This document shows positions 1 through 6,509 of a stretch of DNA of 15,874 nucleotides, piece after piece (the stretch's first letter is position 1; each line of letters opens with the position of its first letter). Under the pieces are notes generated by a model. That model was not told where the DNA came from, did no database searches, and saw only the letters and a list, made by a program, of their open reading frames with translations. The DNA is from a bacterium (GTDB taxonomy: Bacteria > SZUA-79 > Acidulodesulfobacterales > Acidulodesulfobacteraceae): NCBI GenBank assembly GCA_021800745.1, contig JAJYYS010000020.1, forward strand, positions 1 through 15,874. The letters are read 5' to 3'. The translations under genes were made by a program, and so were the position numbers.

Positions 1-46
1 CTTCGCATGGCATAGGCCAGGGGTTCGAATCCCCTATCCTCCACCA
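1..46 (+). tRNA. tRNA-Ala (anticodon CGC), 3' half only
   Basis: This is the 3' portion of a tRNA cut by the left window edge. The T arm is visible as a 5-bp stem (AGGGG at 19-23 with CCCCT at 31-35) around the loop TTCGAAT. It is followed by the 3' acceptor strand ATCCTCC (36-42), discriminator A43 and an encoded CCA (44-46). Upstream, the loop TTCGCAT places CGC at positions 34-36 of the tRNA, which reads alanine codon GCG. The 5' acceptor strand and D arm lie outside the window, so the identity rests on the anticodon loop and on resemblance to tRNA-Ala. It is the only plus-strand gene and converges on the acetate transporter gene. No clear hairpin terminator follows, only a T-rich stretch at about 64-83. 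Confidence 0.85.
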
Positions 47-93
47 CTTAAATCAGCCCCCCCTTTTATTATTTTTATTTTTTATCTATTATT

Positions 94-639
94 TCAGACG
101 GGCAATACGAATTTACCCCAAGATTCGTTAATGCTCTCCGCCGCCGCCAGATAAAATGCCAGTATTGCAGTTATAAGACCGAAATATCCGCCTATTACGC
201 TAATCATGCCTGCGCCCGTCCATGCTCCTATAGCCAGCAAATAAAAAGTCGCCGTAAGAAATAAAAAAATCAGCATAAGCGCTTTTGTTTTTTTTAACGA
301 CGCCACCCACATAAACATAGTAAACAAACCCCACAAGAAAAGATACCAGCCGACAAAAGCTCCCGTTACTCCTTTTGAGAGAAATAAAACAAACAGGGCA
401 AAACTCCACCAAAACGCTCCGTACCCGCAAAACGCAACCGTGCCGAAACTGTTGCCCCTCGGCATTTCCATAATACCTGCGGCAAACTGCGCAGTTCCGC
501 CGAAAGCAAACGCGCATGCAAGAACCATGGGCATATCGGCGCCCGTAAACCACCCGACGTTAATCATACTGAGCAAAAACGTCGTTAGAGCAAATCCTGA
601 AAGCCCCAGCGGAGCCGGATTGGCTAATTTTGTTTCCAT
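94..639 (-). CDS. satP: Acetate/succinate transporter, GPR1/FUN34/YaaH (SatP) family
   Basis: A 181-residue integral membrane protein, close to the usual length for this family (E. coli SatP is about 188 residues). The N-terminus carries the family signature NPAPLGL (residues 7-13) followed by GFALTTFLLS. A second conserved block, FGGTAQFAAGIMEM (46-59), runs into GYGAFWWSF (72-80). About six hydrophobic helices fit at roughly 14-32, 38-58, 68-88, 93-113, 119-139 and 145-167. The family moves acetate, and sometimes succinate, across the inner membrane with protons. The ATG start is supported by a strong AAGGAGG ribosome binding site 5-6 bases upstream. The gene is last in the minus-strand signalling array, 74 bp after the chemoreceptor. 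Acetate is the likely substrate, but direction and specificity cannot be read from the sequence. Confidence 0.93.
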   Translation of the reverse strand: METKLANPAPLGLSGFALTTFLLSMINVGWFTGADMPMVLACAFAFGGTAQFAAGIMEMPRGNSFGTVAFCGYGAFWWSFALFVLFLSKGVTGAFVGWYLFLWGLFTMFMWVASLKKTKALMLIFLFLTATFYLLAIGAWTGAGMISVIGGYFGLITAILAFYLAAAESINESWGKFVLPV

Positions 640-703
640 AAATCCTCCTTAAATTAAAATTATTTTAGTAAATTTATGCATTCATCTTTATATATAATTA
701 TAT

Positions 704-728
704 GGTTACATAGCTATATAGCGTAACC
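704..728. repeat. Inverted repeat at the 3' end of the chemoreceptor gene
   Basis: GGTTAC (704-709) pairs with GTAACC (723-728). The 13-base spacer contains a second palindrome, GCTATATAGC. The structure straddles the chemoreceptor stop codon at 714-716. It could be a weak terminator or an mRNA 3'-end hairpin before satP, but the following minus-strand bases are A/T mixed rather than a clean T-tract. Confidence 0.4.
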
Positions 729-2381
729 TACCCTGACCCCGCCCCAGTGCCTTCCATCTATAAAAAGCGGAACTCCGACGTCGCTGATTACCTCTCCGGT
801 GTCTCTCGGATAAGTCTGCACTATAAGATTTTCGGTATTTTTTGCTACCGCAAGACCGACCGGGTCGTTAAATATCCTCATCGACCTGTTGCCCGCGATA
901 TCTTTTGCGTAATCGCCTGTAAGCGGCTTATCGTATATCGAATTATGCGCCCCGGCATAACCGTTTTCGTCGATTAATAAGAAATATCTAAAACTGGAAT
1001 CTATTCCGAGATATTTATCTTCTATAGGCTGAATCCGTCTTTTTATGAAATCGGTAAATTTTGTTTTATATTTCTGAGGATTTGTGTTTGCGACTGGAAT
1101 ATAATTTCTGTCCCACATGTCAGAAGATGAAATCTCGCCGCTTTTAACCGCATCTTCTATTGCCCGTATAATTTCTCCAACCCCCTTCTCCGCAAGTTCC
1201 GCAATCCTTTCGATATGCGCTCCGACTTTAACTCTTTTCAGAATGTTTTGGGATTGCTCGGAAATTTTGCTTATTTCTATACTTTTAGAACTTAAACCGT
1301 TTAATTTTTCAGAAATATCTTTGACGGATTGCGACATATGCAAAACGGTCTGCGAAACTTCTTCTATGGAACTGGACTGCTGTTCGGTTGACGCGGTAAT
1401 ATTTATTATCATATCGTTAGCCTGCGATATTTTACCTGCAAGCTCGGAAAAAGAATTGAGCATTTCTTCTACCGACCCGGTGTTTGTTTTTATTATTTCT
1501 ATTATAGAATTATTTTTCTGGACTAAAATATCAAAGTTGCCCGCGACTATGCCGGTAGTTTTTTCTATCTCCTTAGACTGCTTCTGGGTCTGTTCGGCAA
1601 GCTTTTTAACCTCGTCGGCGACCACGGCAAAACCCCTTCCGTGCTCTCCCGCCCGTGCCGCCTCTATCGCCGCGTTAAGCGCCAGTAGGTTGGTTTGGCT
1701 GGCTATATCGTCTATTATATTAACTATGGACAGAATATTATTCATCTGGTTGTGAAGTCCTTCAAGCGATTCTTTATTGGAATTTATAGCGGATATAGTT
1801 CCCGAAGAACTTCTATTAATTTCTTCGGCGGTTTGAATAGTATTATTGCTTATTTTATTCAATCCTTCGATAAACTCTTTAAAATCTTCCATATTTGCCG
1901 CTATACCGTTTACAGATTTGGCGGAATCGTTCATAACGCTTCCTATTACTTCAAAATTGCCCCTTATTTCTTTCATTTCCTTCGTTGTAATGTCTATCTC
2001 GTAATTGAATTTAGCATTGGATACGGAAGATTTAGAAGCGTTTGAAACAAGCTCATGTATGGCATCCTTTGAAAAGTTTATAAGATTCGTTAAAAAGGCT
2101 TCGAAAGGTATGAAGAGTTTAGGTAGGACATATGTTTTAGTAAAATCATACTTATCGGTCGCCGATATATTCCTAAATTCATTATCGAATTCTTTAACCT
2201 GTCTAAACAGGTTAAAGTAAAAATAAACCGAATTTACGGCGCCGAAACAGAGCGAAAATAGTGCAAAAATCGGCAAAAAGTGGTTCAGGGTAAAACTCCT
2301 CAAAAACAGGTATAATAAAATAATTCCTAAGAAATAGACAAAAAAAGTTATACCCGTAAAATACATTAACTTTTTAACCAT
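714..2381 (-). CDS. Methyl-accepting chemotaxis protein with C-terminal sensor domain
   Basis: A 555-residue chemoreceptor. Two adjacent hydrophobic helices near the N-terminus (about 8-28 and 35-58) are separated by only a few residues, so there is essentially no periplasmic ligand domain. A long helical region follows. The signalling hairpin tip is unmistakable: [20 protein letters not shown] (229-248), continuing to [10 protein letters not shown]. After the hairpin, residues about 410-555 form a soluble domain containing [30 protein letters not shown] and a terminal [11 protein letters not shown] block. I recognise this C-terminal type from other chemoreceptors and regard it as Cache/PAS-like, although that fold is inferred. 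No NWETF-like CheR-binding pentapeptide ends the protein. Sensing is therefore likely cytoplasmic or at the membrane. The ATG is preceded by GGAG. The gene lies 52 bp downstream of the HD-GYP gene, probably co-transcribed. No che genes are in the window. Confidence 0.92.
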   Translation of the reverse strand: MVKKLMYFTGITFFVYFLGIILLYLFLRSFTLNHFLPIFALFSLCFGAVNSVYFYFNLFRQVKEFDNEFRNISATDKYDFTKTYVLPKLFIPFEAFLTNLINFSKDAIHELVSNASKSSVSNAKFNYEIDITTKEMKEIRGNFEVIGSVMNDSAKSVNGIAANMEDFKEFIEGLNKISNNTIQTAEEINRSSSGTISAINSNKESLEGLHNQMNNILSIVNIIDDIASQTNLLALNAAIEAARAGEHGRGFAVVADEVKKLAEQTQKQSKEIEKTTGIVAGNFDILVQKNNSIIEIIKTNTGSVEEMLNSFSELAGKISQANDMIINITASTEQQSSSIEEVSQTVLHMSQSVKDISEKLNGLSSKSIEISKISEQSQNILKRVKVGAHIERIAELAEKGVGEIIRAIEDAVKSGEISSSDMWDRNYIPVANTNPQKYKTKFTDFIKRRIQPIEDKYLGIDSSFRYFLLIDENGYAGAHNSIYDKPLTGDYAKDIAGNRSMRIFNDPVGLAVAKNTENLIVQTYPRDTGEVISDVGVPLFIDGRHWGGVRVGYAI

Positions 2382-2433
2382 TTAAATCGTCTCCATTTTT
2401 AAAAGATTATAATTTCTCGATAAATAAAATTAA

Positions 2434-3813
2434 TTAAGGCTTAGGCATATCAATGTGGGGAAAAGCCTTTATAAAAGCGTCCACTATTTTTGCATCGAAC
2501 TGCGTGCCGGAGCATTTTATAAGCTCGTCTATCGCGGTTTTGGAATCCAGTCCTTTCCTGTAAGGACGGTCGGAAGTCATTGCATCGAACGTATCCGCCA
2601 CCGATATTATCTTTGCGTTTAATTCTATTTCGTCTTCCTTTAACCCATCGGGATAGCCTCTTCCGTCGTGTCTTTCGTGATGATGCTTAACCCCCGGTAC
2701 GACGTGTTCCAACCCTTTTATTTTCCTTAATATTTCTTCGCCGAACACGGGATGCTTTTTCATTAATGCAAACTCTTCGTCCGTCAATTTTCCCGGTTTC
2801 AAAAGAACGTCGTCCCTAACGCCTATTTTCCCTATATCGTGCAGTATGGCGGAAAGTCTTAAAACCTCGAGCGCGTCTTTTTCCATTCCTAAGGTTTCCC
2901 CGATTGCGTAACTGTATTCCATAACCCTTTTTGTATGGTTGCCGGTATAGTTATCCCTCATTTCTATGGTTTCCGCCAGAGTGTACACGGTTGATATAAA
3001 TATTTCCTTCAGGTCTTTATAAAGCCTGACGTTTTCTACAAAAACTGCCGCGTTATGGCTTAACGTAGTAAATAATTTCAAATCGGAAGAGGTGAACTCG
3101 GTAATATTTTCCGTAGCAATATTTATAGCCCCGATAACTCTATTCTTTATCTTAAGAGGGGCACACATCATAGAACCGGTTTTACCGCCGCTTGGCGCCG
3201 TCCAGCCGTCGAGAGATATATCGTTAATTATCTCCGCATTGCCCGAAAGCATAACGAACTCGGCTATGCTTTCTCCGTTAAACGGCATAATGGAATTTTT
3301 TACCGTTTTTTCACCGTAATCGTAAGCGGAAATAACGTCTATCCAATTTGTTTCGTCGTTTTTCAGCATTATGGATACCGTATCTACCTTAATAAAACTT
3401 TTAACCAACGATAGAGTTAGAAGAACTATATCGCTAAGACTGTTGCAGTCAAGTATTTTTTCGGTAAAGTCGTAAAAAAGATTAATTTCTTTATATCTGT
3501 TTGAAACTTCGTCTATCAGGTCCCTTTTATTGTATTCCGCCGCAAGCATATAATTAATTATAGAGGCGATAACTTGCGTCTTTTCGTTTCCGACTGCCGA
3601 ACCCGCCTTTTCTCCTTTAATATTTAACGGAAAACTGCCGGCTACGGCTTCCGGGTTCAAATTCAAATCGAAATTTCCTATATTTGCAAGTATGCCGCCG
3701 TTTATATCCGTTATAACCGCGCTTGTATTTAAACCTTCTGCCGTATTATTTAATATGTCCAAAGATTCTTTATTAGACAGTATTTTTTTTAATATAATTC
3801 TATTATTTTTCAT
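2434..3813 (-). CDS. GAF/HD-GYP protein, predicted cyclic-di-GMP phosphodiesterase
   Basis: A 459-residue soluble protein. Residues 1-95 form a small input domain of PAS/GAF-like appearance. A linker, RYKEINLFYDF (106-116), leads to a GAF domain (about 120-265) and a C-terminal HD-GYP domain (about 275-455). The catalytic set is complete: H293, HD at 325-326 (LHDIGKIG), H354, HH at 378-379, the GYP signature GRGYPDG (384-390) and D407. HD-GYP proteins hydrolyse c-di-GMP to pGpG or GMP using a metal centre, so this is a likely active enzyme controlled by its GAF ligand. The ATG has an upstream AGGTGA. It starts 27 bp after the HK1 stop codon, so it is probably in the same transcript as that kinase. 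Its first 150 residues are homologous to those of the AAA+ activator at 8673-10502 (for example FPLNIKGE versus FPIKIDGE). No membrane segment is seen. Confidence 0.93.
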   Translation of the reverse strand: MKNNRIILKKILSNKESLDILNNTAEGLNTSAVITDINGGILANIGNFDLNLNPEAVAGSFPLNIKGEKAGSAVGNEKTQVIASIINYMLAAEYNKRDLIDEVSNRYKEINLFYDFTEKILDCNSLSDIVLLTLSLVKSFIKVDTVSIMLKNDETNWIDVISAYDYGEKTVKNSIMPFNGESIAEFVMLSGNAEIINDISLDGWTAPSGGKTGSMMCAPLKIKNRVIGAINIATENITEFTSSDLKLFTTLSHNAAVFVENVRLYKDLKEIFISTVYTLAETIEMRDNYTGNHTKRVMEYSYAIGETLGMEKDALEVLRLSAILHDIGKIGVRDDVLLKPGKLTDEEFALMKKHPVFGEEILRKIKGLEHVVPGVKHHHERHDGRGYPDGLKEDEIELNAKIISVADTFDAMTSDRPYRKGLDSKTAIDELIKCSGTQFDAKIVDAFIKAFPHIDMPKP

Positions 3814-3840
3814 TATTTCACCTATCCCCTCCGCTAATCC

Positions 3841-5790
3841 TCATAACAGAAGACCGTCCACTTCGTCTAATAGCTGAGGATATTCCACGCCTTTAATAAG
3901 ATACCTTTCCACGCCTATTTTAAATCCTGCCTGCTTGTCTTCCACTACGGATAAAATTATAATGGGAATACCTATAGTATCGGGATTGTTTTTTAAAACC
4001 CTTGCCACGTCGAATCCGCTTAAACCCGGCATCATAACGTCTAATATAATAAGGTCGTATTTTTTGCGCTTTATTTTATTTAAAGCCTCTAGTCCGTCTG
4101 CGGCTTCCTCGGTAACGTAGCCGGAATATTCCAACTCCTGCTTCAAAAGTCCCCTTATAGCCTCGTCGTCGTCCACTATCAATATGTTTTTGGAAACGCT
4201 GTCGTAGTTTAATACCGGAGGGGTGGAGTTTTTAAGCTGCGTTATAAAATCTTTTATATGCGCCGCGCCGACTTTCTCCGCATAACGCGGAGCGGTAAAA
4301 TAAAACGTGCTTCCTTCTCCTTCTTTGCTTTCCGCCCATATCTTCCCTCCGTAATGTTCTACAATCTGCTTGCATATGGGAAGTCCGAGCCCCGTGCCTT
4401 TGGGCTTATCGGTAAGAGTGTCCCCGACCTGCTTGAACTTTTCGAACACTTTATTTAAGTTGTCTTTGCTTATACCCATACCTTTATCCGAAACGCTTAT
4501 GAGTACGAAATCTCCGCTTGATTTTGCCCGTATCGTTATATCTCCTTTATCGGTAAACTTTACGGCGTTGGATAAAAGATTTATAACGACCTGAATAAAT
4601 CTGTCTTTATCGGCGAATATTTCGGGAAGGTCGTCTTCTATGTCCGTTATTATGCCGAGTCCTTTCTCGCTAAAGATGGAGGATGTCGCCGATACGGCAT
4701 GTTCTACGACATATCTGGCGGTGAATCGTTCGTCCTTCCATTCTATTTTTCCGGCTTCCATTTTGGCTATGTCCAGGACGTCGTTTATAAGCGAAGTAAG
4801 CCTCTGTCCTTCGGATATTATTATATCTAAATTGCTTTCTATCTGGTCTGCGGTTTTTTTAGTCTTTTTGTCTTCCAAGACGAGCATGGGGTATATAACG
4901 TCTTTGAATTTCTTGCTTATGATGTTGGCAAAACCCAGTATGGAAGTAAGGGGCGTCCTTAATTCGTGGGATACGGTAGATATGAAATCGGTCTTCATCA
5001 TATCCACCTCTTTTTCCTTTGTGATGTCCTGATAAATCCAGACCGAATCGGCTCCGCTTGCCTCGTCGGGGTTAATAGATTTTCCGGTTAAAAGACACCA
5101 GAATTCCGAACCGTCTTTTCTTTTGCCTATAAGTTCCAGTTTTGCCTCTTTGCCTTTTGCAAGGTCGGAATATACTATTCTGCCGACTTCCTCAAAATCG
5201 GCTTCCGAGCGGTAAAGTATCCTCGTCGTATTGCCGAGCATATCTTCCGGCGCATCGTATCCGAATAATTCCGCCATTTTTTTGTTAGACGATACTATAT
5301 GCCTTTTCTGCAAAAGCACTATGCCGACGAGTGAATTATCCAGAATTGCCCTGTAGATATTCGATTCAAGCTTTTCCTTCTGTTTTTTCATTTCGTCTAT
5401 GTCCTGAAATATCCAAACGGAATCGGCACCACCCTTTTCATGGGAATTGACTAAACTACCAGACAAAAGACACCATAATTCAGAACCGTCTTTTCTTTTA
5501 AGAATCATTTCAAATCTTGCCTCTTTGCCTCTTGCAAGTTCGGAATATATTATTCTGCCGACTTCCTCGAAATCGGCTTCCGAGCGGTAAAGTTTCCTCG
5601 TCGCACTTCCTATTAATTCGTCGTAATCGTATCCGGAAATTTGAACCATTTTTTTATTGGCGTGGACTATCTTCCTTTGTTTAGTTAAAATTATTCCTAC
5701 AAGCGGGTTATCTAATATGTTCTGTAAAACGTCGTCTCTGTTAATTAAACCGGAATCATATTTAAAATCGGCAACTGCCTTATTGTCCAT
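3841..5790 (-). CDS. Hybrid sensor histidine kinase HK1 (PAS-PAS-HisKA-HATPase-REC)
   Basis: A 649-residue soluble hybrid kinase. Two tandem PAS domains (about 20-133 and 145-258) are very similar to each other with a 125-residue period. HisKA carries the phospho-acceptor H275 in SHELRTPL. The HATPase has its N-box at N408, G1 box DKGMGI (435-440) and G2 box KGTGLGL (464-470). After a linker comes a receiver (about 535-649) with an acidic pocket at D540-D542, phospho-acceptor D584 (ILDVMMPG), S614 and K633. That lysine is followed by glycine instead of the usual proline. There is no transmembrane segment, so sensing is cytoplasmic. There is no Hpt domain and no DNA-binding output. Residues about 254-641 are identical to HK2 because of a perfect nucleotide repeat. 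The ATG has only a weak GGGGG ribosome binding site. The 248-bp upstream gap holds a minus-strand TATAAT (5864-5869) without a good -35, and I see nothing else in it. Confidence 0.94.
   Translation of the reverse strand: MDNKAVADFKYDSGLINRDDVLQNILDNPLVGIILTKQRKIVHANKKMVQISGYDYDELIGSATRKLYRSEADFEEVGRIIYSELARGKEARFEMILKRKDGSELWCLLSGSLVNSHEKGGADSVWIFQDIDEMKKQKEKLESNIYRAILDNSLVGIVLLQKRHIVSSNKKMAELFGYDAPEDMLGNTTRILYRSEADFEEVGRIVYSDLAKGKEAKLELIGKRKDGSEFWCLLTGKSINPDEASGADSVWIYQDITKEKEVDMMKTDFISTVSHELRTPLTSILGFANIISKKFKDVIYPMLVLEDKKTKKTADQIESNLDIIISEGQRLTSLINDVLDIAKMEAGKIEWKDERFTARYVVEHAVSATSSIFSEKGLGIITDIEDDLPEIFADKDRFIQVVINLLSNAVKFTDKGDITIRAKSSGDFVLISVSDKGMGISKDNLNKVFEKFKQVGDTLTDKPKGTGLGLPICKQIVEHYGGKIWAESKEGEGSTFYFTAPRYAEKVGAAHIKDFITQLKNSTPPVLNYDSVSKNILIVDDDEAIRGLLKQELEYSGYVTEEAADGLEALNKIKRKKYDLIILDVMMPGLSGFDVARVLKNNPDTIGIPIIILSVVEDKQAGFKIGVERYLIKGVEYPQLLDEVDGLLL
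3869..5029. repeat. 1161-bp perfect direct repeat, copy 1 (kinase core of HK1)
   Basis: Comparing this stretch base by base with 6553-7713 (offset 2684), I found no mismatch over 1161 bases. It encodes the end of the second PAS, HisKA, HATPase, linker and nearly all of the receiver. Identity stops abruptly on both sides: T5030 versus C7714, and T3868 versus C6552. Beyond the left edge the coding sequence is still recognisably homologous (DEVDGLL versus NEVNGIL). Confidence 0.95.
5144..5603. repeat. Internal tandem duplication of PAS-coding segments in HK1
   Basis: Bases 5144-5228 and 5519-5603 align over 85 bases with 5 mismatches at a spacing of 375 bp (125 codons). They encode the YRSEADFEEVGRI block in PAS2 and PAS1 respectively. 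The remainder of the two PAS domains is less conserved. This indicates that the two PAS domains arose by tandem duplication, with this stretch either under constraint or recently homogenised. Confidence 0.85.
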
Positions 5791-6038
5791 AATAAAAGCC
5801 CCCGTATTTTATTAAATTAGCATATTAGTATATAAGCAATTTACGTGCCATTATAAAAAATACATTATAATACTTATACGCAGGCTTATGGTAAGCGAAA
5901 ATTAGATTAATTTTTAAAAAAACAAAGAGATTGGTTTGACAAAACGAGAATAAAGTTGGCATATTGTTTTTGCAAAACTATTGTCGAATGTGTCGAGTCG
6001 GTTTAAAAAATAAATGGGGGTGCGGATGTGGACGGTAA

Positions 6039-6407
6039 TTATAAGATTTCGCGGACTTTCTTAATTATATCGTCCGGATTAAAAGGTTTGGTCATATACA
6101 TATCTGCCCCGGATTCCATTCCTTTTAATTTATCTATTTCCTGTCCTTTTGCGGTAAGAAGAATAATGTAAACGTTTGGAATTTTTAAATTATTTTTTAC
6201 TTCGGAGCATACTTCGAACCCGTTCATTTTAGGCATCATTACGTCGAGGAAAACCATATCGGGAATGTTTTCTTTTATCGAGTCGAGGGCTTCGGCGCCG
6301 TTTTCTGCAAGTAGAATTTCCAATCCCTCGTCTTCGAGGTCTTCGAGGGTCTGTTCCATAAGCAGTCTTATATGGGGTTCGTCATCGGCGATAAGAACTT
6401 TAGGCAT
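6039..6407 (-). CDS. Stand-alone CheY-like response regulator receiver
   Basis: A 122-residue single receiver domain with no output domain. The acidic pair is D8/D9 (LIADDEP), the phospho-acceptor is D55 (FLDVMMPKMNG), the switch threonine is T85 (LLTAKG) and the lysine is K107 (TKPF), so all catalytic residues are present. I place the start at 6407 (MPKVL), not at an in-frame ATG at 6452. An AAGGAG lies 5 bases upstream of 6407, and the longer version would overlap a near-consensus promoter. The gene sits alone between two hybrid kinases. It could accept phosphate from either identical kinase core, or serve as a relay or motility signal, but the partner is inferred. A hairpin-free 248-bp gap follows before HK1. 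Confidence 0.93.
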   Translation of the reverse strand: MPKVLIADDEPHIRLLMEQTLEDLEDEGLEILLAENGAEALDSIKENIPDMVFLDVMMPKMNGFEVCSEVKNNLKIPNVYIILLTAKGQEIDKLKGMESGADMYMTKPFNPDDIIKKVREIL

Positions 6408-6412
6408 TACTT

Positions 6413-6418
6413 CTCCTT
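6413..6418 (-). promoter_or_regulatory. Ribosome binding site fixing the receiver start
   Basis: On the minus strand this reads AAGGAG, five bases before the ATG at 6407. It supports the short, standard-length receiver over a 15-residue N-terminal extension. Confidence 0.8.
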
Positions 6419-6436
6419 GAATAATTTTATTTTTAT

Positions 6437-6465
6437 AATATAAAATATACAATAGCTTATGTCAA
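6437..6465 (-). promoter_or_regulatory. Sigma-70-type promoter for the receiver gene
   Basis: On the minus strand a perfect -35 TTGACA (6465-6460) is followed by a 17-base spacer and a -10 TATATT (6442-6437; 5 of 6 consensus). Transcription would start near 6430, about 23 bases before the ATG at 6407. This is the best promoter in the window. It suggests the receiver is transcribed independently of the upstream activator-HK2 pair. Confidence 0.7.
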
Positions 6466-6480
6466 GCTAAAATTAAATGC

Positions 6481-6496
6481 CTAAATCGGGATTTAG
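6481..6496 (-). terminator. Small hairpin after HK2, possible weak terminator
   Basis: CTAAAT (6481-6486) pairs perfectly with ATTTAG (6491-6496) around a 4-base loop, 13 bases past the HK2 stop codon. The stem is AT-rich and only 6 bp. On the minus strand it is followed by GCATTTAATTTT rather than a clean T-tract, so termination would be inefficient. It lies just upstream of the receiver promoter, a sensible place to separate the two transcripts. Confidence 0.35.
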
Positions 6497-6509
6497 AAAA
6501 TATATGAAA

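Noticed and set aside
1117..1755. 212-codon open frame on the plus strand opposite the chemoreceptor
   Set aside because: It lies wholly antisense to a well-supported gene, shows no recognisable domain and is rich in residues expected from reading the complement of helical coding sequence.
5936..5965. Plus-strand promoter-like TTGACA-N18-CATATT in the gap upstream of HK1
   Set aside because: No plus-strand gene follows; it would run antisense into the receiver gene. The -10 matches only 4 of 6 bases. An antisense RNA cannot be excluded, but nothing else supports it.
5955..5976. Sigma-54-like TTGGCAT ... TTGCA in the same gap
   Set aside because: The spacing between the GG and GC elements is 12 bases instead of the required 10, and it points away from the minus-strand genes.
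6408..6452. 15-residue N-terminal extension of the receiver
   Set aside because: The extension overlaps the -10 element of a strong promoter, while the internal ATG at 6407 has an ideal ribosome binding site and gives a standard-length receiver.
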